Shown: positions 1 to 5,576 of the stretch, in pieces
Numbering within the stretch: the stretch's first letter is position 1
Layout of the letters: every line of letters begins with the position of its first letter
Assembly (NCBI GenBank): GCA_022013615.1
Contig: JAKLQB010000509.1
Coordinates: 1 to 5,576, forward strand
DNA from: Desulfobacterales bacterium
GTDB taxonomy: Bacteria; Desulfobacterota; DSM-4660; Desulfatiglandales; Desulfatiglandaceae
Reading direction: 5' to 3'
Length of the DNA stretch: 5,576 nucleotides
The notes under the pieces: model-generated
Databases searched by the model: none
The model's input: only the letters and a program-made list of their open reading frames with translations
What the model was told of the DNA's origin: nothing
Position numbers and translations under genes: made by a program

Positions 1-294
1 TGGTCAGAGGCGCACGAAAAACACCAGAGCCGGACTCAGAAACTGGCCCAGTATCGCCGTGAAAGCCTGGCGACCAGCCACCGAGCGCGAATCTCACTTC
101 TTGAAGAACAACTGGGTCAAGCGAGCAATGACAAAATTAGGCGGATGCGCCAAGCTCAAATTGCAGCGGCTGATGCGGATTACGCGCGTCGCATTCAAGA
201 ATTGGATATTGCAATGGAAAGGGCCGATATTACTGCCCAGCCAGTTGCCTATGGTGTAATCCACGTCGATGGAGGGTTGTCGGATGCCGAGTGA
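1..294 (+). CDS. Probable SNF2/DEAD-like helicase, C-terminal end only
   Basis: Frame 1 is open from the first base to the TGA at 292-294, giving 97 residues of a protein that begins upstream of the window. The visible part is a highly charged, Arg/Glu/Ala-rich helix of coiled-coil character (about residues 3-80), containing SNDKIRRMRQAQIAAADADY. It closes with an ADITAQPVAYGVIHV segment. From memory, a charged coiled coil ending in a short hydrophobic strand of this kind is the usual tail of large bacterial SNF2-type (RapA-like) helicases found in restriction and phage-defence loci. None of the helicase motifs themselves lie in the window, so the family call rests on this tail and on context. 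The next gene's ribosome binding site and start codon lie inside its last codons, so the two are almost certainly co-transcribed and translationally coupled. It could instead be the end of another coiled-coil protein. Confidence 0.6.
   Translation, partial: WSEAHEKHQSRTQKLAQYRRESLATSHRARISLLEEQLGQASNDKIRRMRQAQIAAADADYARRIQELDIAMERADITAQPVAYGVIHVDGGLSDAE
271..276 (+). promoter_or_regulatory. Ribosome binding site deciding the start of the ATPase gene
   Basis: GGAGGG lies 7 bases before the ATG at 284. The in-frame ATG at 269 has no such site ahead of it and actually runs into this motif. The start at 284 is therefore preferred, which makes the protein 1038 residues and the overlap with the upstream gene 11 bases. 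Confidence 0.75.
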
Positions 295-3200
295 CTACGA
301 CAGCATTAGAGCGGATAATATCAGGGAATACGGCGAAGGCACCCGCCATCTTTCCTTCTTGGGCCGACTGTATACGGATCGGACACACTTCATCTTTGAG
401 CTCCTTCAAAACGCAGAAGATGCAGGAGCCGCCAAAATCCTGTTTGAGCTATTCGAAGACAGGCTGGAGGTAAAACATGACGGTCGTCCATTCAACGAAC
501 TCGACGTTCGGGGCGTGTGCGGTGTTGGTGAGGGCACAAAGGCGGAGGACCTAACACAAATAGGAACGTTCGGGATAGGCTTCAAGTCAGTCTACGCGTA
601 TACCTCTGCCCCCGAAGTTCACTCGGGTATGGAGCATTTCCGTATCGAGCATTATGTCCGGCCATATAAGGCTGCCACAAAGGCACCTAGCGATTCATGG
701 ACCACTCTTTTCGTTTTCGCTTTTGATGCGCCAGGCCTTGAACCACAAATCGCTATGCACGAGATTGCTGAACGACTGCGTAATTTGAGCGCACGTACAC
801 TTCTGTTCCTAAGAAAAATTGAAGAAATTGAGTACAAGTTACTGGATAATCAAGGTGGCTTTTATCTCCGAGGTAAGCCAGTCCCGCGTGACAAGACTAG
901 GCAAGTTAATGTCATCGGGCAAAACAACGGTCAAAACGAAGACGAAAATTGGCTCGTTTTTGACAGGCCTTTATCTGTTCCAGATCCTAATAAACCGGAT
1001 CATGTCAAAACAGTATGGGTCGAAATTGGATTCAAGCTTGAGACAAACGCCAAAGACCAAACGGAGAGTATAGTAAGGATCAAAGAATCGCCCCTGATTG
1101 TCTATTTCCCAACGGAGAAATTAACCCGATTTGGGTTCCTTATCCAGGGGCCATATAGAACCACGCCATCCCGAGACAATATTCCAAAAGATGATGACTG
1201 GAATGCCAAGCTCGTCGAAGAAACAGCCCTTCTTCTTGTCGATGCATTACAACGCCTGAAAGAGATGGGGTTGTTAACGGTTGCGCTGCTTAATGCGCTC
1301 CCCATCAGAATGAACGTTTTTCCAGAAGACGGAATGTTTTATCCAATCGTCGAGGCAGTCCACGATGCTCTCATGGACCAGGAACTGTTTCCGGCAGATG
1401 AAGGGACCTTTGTCTCCGCCAGGAATGCCAAATTGGCTCGTGGTGCTGAGCTCAGGAAGCTGCTCACGCATGACCAATTAAGGGAACTGTTTCAGTCCAA
1501 AGATGACATCAAGTGGCTGTCAGGAGAAATAACACAAGACCGGACCCCTGACCTGCGTTCTTACTTAATGAGCGAACTTGATGTGGAGGAGATAAGACCT
1601 GAAGGGTTTGCACAGTTAATAACTGATTATTTTTTAGAGGCGCAAACCGATGATTGGATTATTCAATTTTATAATTTTCTTGGTAAGGATAAATCAGATC
1701 TATGGAAAAAACCTGATTCTATATTGCGGAAGAAAAAGATTCTGCGTCTTGAAGACAATTCACATGTAATACCTTTTCAACCAGATGGCAATCCAAATGC
1801 TTTTCTGCCATCTTCATCCAAAACAAAGTTCCCTACTATTAAAAGAAAAATTTTCAATGACAAAGGAGCAGAAGAATTTTTAAGAAATCTTAGGCTATTT
1901 GAGCCCGATTTGTTCGCTGAAGTAATTACATTTGTATTGCCAAAATATATCGACCATCCAAGTTTAGTTGATTTTCAAGACAACATTGAGGATTTTAAAA
2001 AGATCAATAAACTCATAAATACACCATTCGGAAAAGAAGCAAAAAATTCTATCGCCAAGTTAAGAATTTTGTTGCCCAAATTGGGCTTTGAAAGTTTGGT
2101 TGATAAATTAGATGAAAATTCGGAAGAATTAATCCTTCCCCTTCTGAAAATGGTATTACCACAATTCAAACTCTTTCATGCTGTGAATAAAGGTAGAGAA
2201 AGATATAAATCAGCCAAAGACATATATTTAAATAACGCAGACTTGCATATGTACTTTGAAAACAATCCAACTGCTTGGTTTGTCGATAAAAGCTATCCTG
2301 AAGATCTGGAACAGTTATTCAAGGATCTCTCAATCGGAGATATCCCGAGAGCCAAGCGTAAACATAAAGGTGATAAGGGATATGTGATTATTCAAAGCTC
2401 CCATGGATGGCACACACGTGGGCTTAATGGATTTGATCTGGGCATAGAGGTTGATGGATTGGAGTATGCGCTCAAACATCCAACAGTTGAGAAAAGCTCA
2501 TTTATATGGAACCGGATTGCGATAGCGAACTCAGATTGCATCCATGGAATAGTAGAATCGTCATCACGGAAAACATTTGAGAACAGCAAGAGGGAAAAAC
2601 AAACATCTCAAAAATTCGGGAGGTTGTTGATAGATACTCCTTGGCTTCCAGACAGGCAAGGCACCTTTCACAAACCCTGTGAACTTGAGCTTGGCGATCT
2701 GCCTGACTCATTCATTCCTGATGAAAAGCTGGCCGATCAGCTTGGAATGAAAAAAGATGTTGTCGCCAAACTTGCTGAAGAAGCCGGAATATCCCAAGAT
2801 ACAATCGACCTTGCGCGATCATTGGAGAGATGTCCGGCTGATATTCGAAAAAAGATAGAATCGCTGCTTCAAGAACAAGATAGAAAGCAGCCGGAATTCC
2901 CTCAAAGGAGATCTGCTGATCCAGAACGGCGACAGGAGCGACTTGCGGAACAAATGAACGAGGCCACAGAGAAGGAATACGAACAACGGAACAGAAGCGT
3001 GCGGACTACGAAGGGTACAGTTGATGAGAAACAGTGGCTTAAGGAACAATACACGAACAGCGCGGGCCAGATGATTTGCCAGATCTGCAAAGAAGAGATG
3101 CCTTTTAAGAAGCGCGATGGGGAATACTATTTCGAGGCGGTGGAGGCGCTTTCCAGAGATCATTTCACCAAGGAACATGAAGCGCAATTTCTGGCCCTGT

Positions 3201-3400
3201 GTCCCCTATGCGCGGCTATGTACAATGAATTTGTAAAGCATGACGAAGGAGCCATGGAGTCTTTGAAAAACGCGTTGATGAATTCGGAAGACTCGGAAGA
3301 CGCGGAAGTCTCTCTGCAGCTCGGAGAGCTGGACACAAGCATCCGGTTCGTCAAGAGCCACTTTATGGACATAAAGACGATCATCGAGGTTCAGGGATGA
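284..3400 (+). CDS. Large Hsp90/sacsin-like (GHKL) ATPase with C-terminal zinc knuckle
   Basis: This 1038-residue protein opens with a GHKL ATP-binding domain of the sacsin N-terminal type. The N box is FELLQNAEDAGA (E39, N43, D46), the Asp-Gly of the second box is at D66-G67, and the glycine-rich lid is IGTFGIGFKSVY (residues 93-104). A transducer-like region follows, with FPTE (275-278) and GPYRTTPSRDN (289-299). The middle, about 340-820, is mostly helical and unassigned. Residues about 845-925 are charged and probably coiled coil. The C-terminus has two CxxC pairs (C932/C935 and C973/C976) spaced like a zinc-binding HNH fold, but FEAVEAL replaces the expected histidine-bearing strand, so nuclease activity is doubtful. 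It overlaps the upstream helicase gene by 11 bases and probably works with it. Family members occur in bacterial defence loci; the role here (ATP-driven sensor or switch) is inferred. The start at 284 is chosen over 269 because of GGAGGG at 271-276. Confidence 0.88.
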   Translation: MPSDYDSIRADNIREYGEGTRHLSFLGRLYTDRTHFIFELLQNAEDAGAAKILFELFEDRLEVKHDGRPFNELDVRGVCGVGEGTKAEDLTQIGTFGIGFKSVYAYTSAPEVHSGMEHFRIEHYVRPYKAATKAPSDSWTTLFVFAFDAPGLEPQIAMHEIAERLRNLSARTLLFLRKIEEIEYKLLDNQGGFYLRGKPVPRDKTRQVNVIGQNNGQNEDENWLVFDRPLSVPDPNKPDHVKTVWVEIGFKLETNAKDQTESIVRIKESPLIVYFPTEKLTRFGFLIQGPYRTTPSRDNIPKDDDWNAKLVEETALLLVDALQRLKEMGLLTVALLNALPIRMNVFPEDGMFYPIVEAVHDALMDQELFPADEGTFVSARNAKLARGAELRKLLTHDQLRELFQSKDDIKWLSGEITQDRTPDLRSYLMSELDVEEIRPEGFAQLITDYFLEAQTDDWIIQFYNFLGKDKSDLWKKPDSILRKKKILRLEDNSHVIPFQPDGNPNAFLPSSSKTKFPTIKRKIFNDKGAEEFLRNLRLFEPDLFAEVITFVLPKYIDHPSLVDFQDNIEDFKKINKLINTPFGKEAKNSIAKLRILLPKLGFESLVDKLDENSEELILPLLKMVLPQFKLFHAVNKGRERYKSAKDIYLNNADLHMYFENNPTAWFVDKSYPEDLEQLFKDLSIGDIPRAKRKHKGDKGYVIIQSSHGWHTRGLNGFDLGIEVDGLEYALKHPTVEKSSFIWNRIAIANSDCIHGIVESSSRKTFENSKREKQTSQKFGRLLIDTPWLPDRQGTFHKPCELELGDLPDSFIPDEKLADQLGMKKDVVAKLAEEAGISQDTIDLARSLERCPADIRKKIESLLQEQDRKQPEFPQRRSADPERRQERLAEQMNEATEKEYEQRNRSVRTTKGTVDEKQWLKEQYTNSAGQMICQICKEEMPFKKRDGEYYFEAVEALSRDHFTKEHEAQFLALCPLCAAMYNEFVKHDEGAMESLKNALMNSEDSEDAEVSLQLGELDTSIRFVKSHFMDIKTIIEVQG

Positions 3401-3519
3401 GATGATAATAAATTGGGCTAGGCGCTGCACTCGGACTGCCAAAAGCTGCGGCGCTCGTGCCTTGCTCTGCAACTTTTGTCAGCCGGTGGGCTTGGTCGTT
3501 GACGCGCCTTCGGCGCATC

Positions 3520-3674
3520 AATGCTGAGTTGAGCGGAGCAAGGCTCCGCCACGCCCGTTCGGACGTCGCACCTACGGGGCGACAACCAAACGTTCAAGTC
3601 GGAACTTTTTTCCGCCATAATCAGCCCGCTTCGCGGTCAATTATGACGGAAAAAACTCCGCTCAACTCCGCATT
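3520..3674. repeat. Long-range inverted repeat, 19-base arms around 117 bases
   Basis: The left arm at 3520-3538 (AATGCTGAGTTGAGCGGAG) and right arm at 3656-3674 are reverse complements at 18 of 19 positions; the one mismatch is 3525 against 3669. The 117 bases between them hold further hairpins, including the T6/A6-flanked stem at 3606-3655. The whole block could fold as a single branched structure in single-stranded DNA or RNA. Its function is unknown: a recombination site, a mobile repeat or an RNA structure are all possible. Confidence 0.8.
3606..3655. repeat. Hairpin with T6/A6 base and 16-base arms
   Basis: Arms 3606-3621 (TTTTTTCCGCCATAAT) and 3640-3655 pair at 15 of 16 positions, with a C/A mismatch at 3615/3646. 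A small inner stem CCGC-TTC-GCGG sits at 3626-3636, so only a few bases are unpaired. The T run is at the 5' base of the stem and the A run at the 3' base on either strand, so this is not a standard Rho-independent terminator. It forms the inner part of the larger 3520-3674 inverted repeat. Confidence 0.8.
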
Positions 3675-3698
3675 ATGAGTATTGATAAATCTTATAAG

Positions 3699-3705
3699 AA
3701 GGAGG
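3699..3705 (+). promoter_or_regulatory. Strong ribosome binding site of the winged-helix gene
   Basis: AAGGAGG lies within a longer purine run (AAGAAGGAGGGG), 4 bases before the ATG at 3710. It is one of the strongest initiation signals in the window and implies efficient translation of the small protein. Confidence 0.8.
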
Positions 3706-3709
3706 GGTT

Positions 3710-4024
3710 ATGTCGTCTGATGCCCAGCTCAATAAAATTAAAGAGATTCTTGAAATTCACCGAGGGAAAGAAAATCCAATAAGTGCAGGCGAAATTGGGC
3801 TGCAAATAGGGATACATGAGGATGCTACACATGTTCAAGTAAGAGGGCTCATTCTTCAAGCAATTGAAAGATTCAATTTGCCCGTGGCAGGCGGTAATCG
3901 AGGATATTATTTGATTAAGGATGAATATGAATTAGAAGAGTACTTAAGAAATATCGATGGCAGAATTGATGAAATGCGAAAAAGGAAAAACTTGGTTGAA
4001 GAAGCTTTCAGAAACTTTTACTGA
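3710..4024 (+). CDS. Small winged-helix DNA-binding protein, methyltransferase partner
   Basis: This 104-residue soluble protein has no signal peptide or membrane segment. Residues about 6-18 form a first helix. Residues 24-56 (from ISAGEIGLQIGI through VRGLILQAIERF) fit a helix-turn-helix, and LPVAGGNRGYYLI (57-69) looks like the beta-hairpin wing. The C-terminal third (72-102) is a charged helix, EYELEEYLRNIDGRIDEMRK, that could dimerise or bind a partner. Small winged-helix proteins of this kind often sit next to phage or restriction-type methyltransferase genes. The methyltransferase starts 78 bases downstream, and a control role or recruitment of the methyltransferase is inferred. It is not a recognisable classical restriction C (controller) protein of the Xre type. 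Exact function is unknown. Confidence 0.8.
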   Translation: MSSDAQLNKIKEILEIHRGKENPISAGEIGLQIGIHEDATHVQVRGLILQAIERFNLPVAGGNRGYYLIKDEYELEEYLRNIDGRIDEMRKRKNLVEEAFRNFY

Positions 4025-4036
4025 AAATCTTTGTAT

Positions 4037-4094
4037 AACCTTTCAGCCCACCTGAGGCTGACATAGGCAGTTGCAAAAGTGAGAGATAAAGGTT
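4037..4094 (+). promoter_or_regulatory. Nested inverted repeat before the methyltransferase, may mask its ribosome site
   Basis: AACCTTT (4037-4043) and AAAGGTT (4088-4094) are perfect reverse complements, and between them TCAGCC (4043-4048) pairs with GGCTGA (4056-4061) around a 7-base loop. The right outer arm contains AAAGG (4088-4092), the only plausible ribosome binding site for the ATG at 4103. Closing the outer stem would therefore hide it. The arms could alternatively be an operator half-site pair. The outer stem has only 7 pairs over a 44-base gap, so a regulatory role is a suggestion only. Confidence 0.4.
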
Positions 4095-4102
4095 GATGTA
4101 TA

Positions 4103-5230
4103 ATGCACACCTATCATAAGCTGATTTACTCAGATTCGAGAAAGATGTCAGATGTTGCGGATGAATCAGTCGATCTTATTATTACATCTCCCCCCTACCC
4201 TATGATCGAGATGTGGGACCCAGTTTTCAGCAAATTGAACCCAAAGGTGGGGGAAGCTTTGGCAAATGAAAATGGAGATCGGGCCTTCGAGATAATGCAT
4301 CAGGAGCTTGACAAAACTTGGACTGAGTCATTTCGTGTTCTGAAGGAAGGTGGATTTGCATGCATCAACATTGGTGATGCCACCCGAACTATAGGGAAAA
4401 GATTTCAGCTTTATTCTAATCATTCTCGTATCTTAAATTCTTTCAAGAAAATTGGTTTTGATACTCTTCCAGTTATTCTTTGGCGCAAGCAAACTAATGC
4501 CCCTAACAAGTTCATGGGTTCAGGCATGCTCCCTTCGGGTGCCTACGTCACCTTGGAACATGAATACATCCTGGTATTTCGTAAAGGAGCTAAAAGGATT
4601 TTTAACAAATCAGAAGAGAAACTGCTGAGACAAAAAAGTTCTTTCTTTTGGGAAGAAAGAAACAAATGGTTCTCTGATATTTGGTTTGACCTGAAAGGGG
4701 TATCTCAAAACATTAATCATAAAGGATTGAGAAAGAGGAGTGGCGCCTTCCCTTTTGAGTTAGCTTACCGACTATTAAGCATGCATTCTGTCCAGTCGGA
4801 TATAGTCCTTGATCCTTTTCTAGGAACGGGAACAACAATATTCGCTGCGATGGCGGCATGCAGAAACAGTATCGGTATCGAGATTGACGAATCCTTTGGT
4901 GAACATATTGTTAGAAGTGCAACGAATTCGGTTCAAGACTTCAACAAGAGAATTTCTCAACGCTTTTCTGATCATTTTGAATTCGTAAATGAATATCTTT
5001 CCACGAAAGGTCCTTTGAAGTATGTAAACAAGAATTATAAATTTCCCGTCATGACAAGACAGGAGATAGAACTAAAAATCCCCTATGTTAACTCTATAAC
5101 TCATAATGGTGAAAACCAAATTTGTGTTACATATTCAAAAGAGCCAAAGATCAGAGGAATTGCGGAGATTGCCATTGAAAATTCTAAGGTAACAAAAGAG
5201 GCACCAAAACAACTTAAGCTTGCTTTTTAG
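4103..5230 (+). CDS. Beta-class DNA methyltransferase, TSPPYP type (probably N4-cytosine)
   Basis: This 375-residue S-adenosylmethionine-dependent DNA methyltransferase modifies an exocyclic amino group at a specific site. The catalytic motif IV is near the N-terminus (TSPPYP, residues 28-33). A variable region of about 35-205 includes the likely target-recognition part. Motif X-like AFPFELAYRLL is at 215-225, the cofactor-binding motif I DPFLGTGTT at 237-245, and the acidic motif II residue E260 in IGIEID. The order IV, recognition region, X, I defines the beta class. TSPPY is usual for N4-cytosine enzymes, though N6-adenine cannot be excluded. About 100 C-terminal residues follow the catalytic core, ending QLKLAF, with no assigned function. 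All catalytic motifs are intact, so the enzyme should be active. It follows the winged-helix gene and is presumably the self-marking arm of the locus. The recognition sequence cannot be read from the protein. Confidence 0.9.
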   Translation: MHTYHKLIYSDSRKMSDVADESVDLIITSPPYPMIEMWDPVFSKLNPKVGEALANENGDRAFEIMHQELDKTWTESFRVLKEGGFACINIGDATRTIGKRFQLYSNHSRILNSFKKIGFDTLPVILWRKQTNAPNKFMGSGMLPSGAYVTLEHEYILVFRKGAKRIFNKSEEKLLRQKSSFFWEERNKWFSDIWFDLKGVSQNINHKGLRKRSGAFPFELAYRLLSMHSVQSDIVLDPFLGTGTTIFAAMAACRNSIGIEIDESFGEHIVRSATNSVQDFNKRISQRFSDHFEFVNEYLSTKGPLKYVNKNYKFPVMTRQEIELKIPYVNSITHNGENQICVTYSKEPKIRGIAEIAIENSKVTKEAPKQLKLAF

Positions 5231-5265
5231 GATAATAGCGAAGACTCATTGTTGCTTATAACATT

Positions 5266-5304
5266 GCTCTTTCAGCCGACAGCTAAGCGCTGCGGTTGAA
5301 GAGC
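5266..5304. repeat. Stable imperfect hairpin, possible transcript end
   Basis: GCTCTTTCAGCCGACAGC (5266-5283) pairs with GCTGCGGTTGAAGAGC (5289-5304) around a 5-base loop. This gives 16 pairs, including one G-T wobble, with single-base bulges. It begins 35 bases after the methyltransferase stop codon, where a terminator would be expected. No T-tract follows, so it is at best an RNA-stabilising 3' hairpin or a non-canonical terminator. Confidence 0.6.
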
Positions 5305-5332
5305 CCGTACGGCGCCACCTATACAATGAGCA

Positions 5333-5373
5333 ATCTCATTTGGAGGAAGGCATTTTGATCTCCAGCATGAGAT
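5333..5373 (+). promoter_or_regulatory. Hairpin covering a GGAGG motif
   Basis: ATCTCAT (5333-5339) pairs with ATGAGAT (5367-5373), and TGGAG (5341-5345) pairs with CTCCA (5360-5364), giving 12 pairs with a small internal loop and a 14-base apical loop. The GGAGG at 5342-5346 lies mostly in the stem. It precedes a possible 13-codon reading frame from TTG at 5355 to TAA at 5396, which is too short and weak to call a gene. A leader-type control element for the next gene is conceivable but unproven. Confidence 0.35.
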
Positions 5374-5425
5374 ACAACTTCGAAATTACCATCTAAATAT
5401 ATAGTAGTTTTAGAACGCTGTCACG

Positions 5426-5431
5426 TATAAT
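5426..5431 (+). promoter_or_regulatory. TATAAT box, possible promoter -10 of the next gene
   Basis: A perfect TATAAT match sits 27 bases before the ATG at 5458. No good -35 element is found 15-18 bases upstream and there is no extended -10 TG. The match may be chance, but its position ahead of a strong ribosome binding site supports a promoter for the truncated last gene. Confidence 0.35.
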
Positions 5432-5457
5432 CTAACCAAATACAATAGGAGGATGTG

Positions 5458-5502
5458 ATGAGAATCGAAATCAAATACAGATCAAGTGAGGTCCCTCACT
5501 AG
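5458..5502 (+). CDS. Start of an unknown gene, cut off by fold-back
   Basis: AGGAGG at 5447-5452 stands 5 bases ahead of an ATG, and the frame reads MRIEIKYRSSEVPH before a TAG at 5500-5502. The stop is probably not real. Its G (5502) is the first base of the perfectly mirrored copy that fills the rest of the window, so the genuine gene most likely continues beyond the true sequence end near 5501. Fourteen residues are too few to recognise a family. Its position after the methyltransferase makes a further component of the same locus, such as a restriction endonuclease, possible but untested. The intergenic hairpins and its own ribosome site suggest it is expressed separately. Confidence 0.45.
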   Translation: MRIEIKYRSSEVPH

Positions 5503-5576
5503 ATCTGTATTTGATTTCGATTCTCATCACATCCTCCTATTGTATTTGGTTAGATTATACGTGACAGCGTTCTAAA

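Larger units (their letters stand above)
3401..3709. other. 309-base non-coding gap rich in inverted repeats
   Basis: No convincing gene is seen here. The stretch separates the helicase/ATPase pair from the winged-helix/methyltransferase pair and is visibly more GC-rich than either neighbour up to about 3600. It contains short perfect hairpins: GCGCC-TTC-GGCGC at 3504-3516, GCGGAGC-AAG-GCTCCGC at 3533-3549, and GTCGC/GCGAC at 3565-3583. Two longer inverted repeats are listed separately. Bases 3675-3709 are AT-rich and lead into a strong ribosome binding site. I see no clear -35/-10 pair, although a promoter for the next gene would be expected here. Confidence 0.7.
5231..5408. other. Structured intergenic region after the methyltransferase
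   Basis: No convincing gene is seen. Three inverted repeats are packed here: an outer pair CTCATTGT (5245-5252) and ACAATGAG (5323-5330), a long hairpin inside it (5266-5304), and a separate hairpin at 5333-5373 that pairs over a GGAGG. It separates the methyltransferase from the next gene start at 5458. It may combine the end of the methyltransferase transcript with the leader of the next gene. Confidence 0.6.
5409..5576. repeat. 168-base near-perfect palindrome at the window end, likely fold-back artefact
   Basis: Bases 5409-5483 and 5502-5576 are perfect reverse complements over 75 positions. The centre contains one mismatch (5484/5501, A against A), a 7-base stem (5485-5491 with 5494-5500) and two unpaired central bases. 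The right arm ends exactly at the last base of the window. The left arm carries a normal gene start, so the right arm is best read as a copy of it made when the 3' end snapped back on the small native hairpin GTGAGGTCCCTCAC. This could have happened during amplification or assembly. A true genomic palindrome or hairpin end is the alternative. Confidence 0.85.

Noticed and set aside
59..259. A 66-codon + strand reading frame near the window start.
   Set aside because: Frame 1 over the same bases is open from the edge and gives a coherent charged helix ending at the overlap with the next gene; this other frame has no supporting signal.
269..283. The upstream in-frame ATG at 269 as start of the ATPase.
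   Set aside because: No ribosome site precedes it, whereas GGAGGG at 271-276 is well placed for the ATG at 284.
2819..3187. A 122-codon reading frame on the - strand.
   Set aside because: It lies entirely opposite the ATPase coding sequence, where the + strand has clear protein-family motifs; it looks like a shadow frame with a low-complexity Leu/Phe/Ser composition.
3606..3655. The T6/A6 hairpin as a Rho-independent terminator.
   Set aside because: The T run precedes the stem rather than following it on both strands, and A follows; the geometry is wrong for an intrinsic terminator.
3457..3678. A 73-codon GTG-started + strand reading frame in the gap after the ATPase gene.
   Set aside because: It runs straight through the inverted repeats, has no ribosome binding site, is Arg-rich from the GC-rich repeats and shows no recognisable domain.
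5355..5396. A 13-codon TTG-started leader peptide after GGAGG.
   Set aside because: It is very short, has a weak start codon and no attenuation-type codon run, so it is not listed as a gene.
5409..5576. A protelomerase-type hairpin telomere of a linear replicon.
   Set aside because: The palindrome interrupts a gene with normal start signals, its arms are perfect only outside a small native hairpin, and it ends exactly at the sequence end; an artefact explains this more simply, although only reads can settle it.
1..5576. CRISPR arrays, tRNA or rRNA genes, insertion-sequence transposases.
   Set aside because: No regularly spaced direct repeats, no cloverleaf or ribosomal signatures and no transposase reading frame were seen.

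Overview
The window holds the end of one gene, three complete genes and the first codons of a fifth, all on the + strand. By eye the base composition is moderate, with an AT-rich stretch inside the long second gene and a GC-rich gap after it. The strong AGGAGG-type ribosome binding sites and bacterial protein families point to a bacterium, plausibly a Gram-negative one. I cannot name the genus. The last 168 bases form a near-perfect palindrome that stops exactly at the window edge, as expected of a draft or metagenomic contig end with a fold-back artefact.

Layout. Bases 1-294 are the last 97 codons of a probable SNF2/DEAD-like helicase (charged coiled-coil tail). Overlapping it by 11 bases is a 1038-residue protein (284-3400). 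It has an N-terminal Hsp90/sacsin-type (GHKL) ATPase domain, a long unassigned middle and a C-terminal two-CxxC zinc knuckle that looks like an HNH fold without its catalytic histidines. A 309-base gap (3401-3709) has no credible gene but is packed with inverted repeats, including a nested pair spanning 3520-3674 and a weak integron attC-like pattern. Then come a 104-residue winged-helix protein (3710-4024) and a 375-residue beta-class DNA methyltransferase with a TSPPYP motif (4103-5230). The following 178 bases (5231-5408) contain no convincing gene but several hairpins. At 5409-5576 a TATAAT-like box, AGGAGG and an ATG start a new gene, which is cut off after about 14 codons where the sequence folds back on itself.

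How the genes may work together. A helicase and a GHKL ATPase in tight overlap, followed by a small DNA-binding protein and a DNA methyltransferase, is the composition of a restriction-modification-like anti-phage locus. The methyltransferase would mark self DNA, the helicase/ATPase pair would sense or process unmodified DNA, and the winged-helix protein would regulate or assist the methyltransferase. This is inference from family and context. I recognise the families but cannot assign the set to a named system, and no obvious nuclease active site is visible in the window. Missing parts may lie upstream of base 1 or beyond base 5576.
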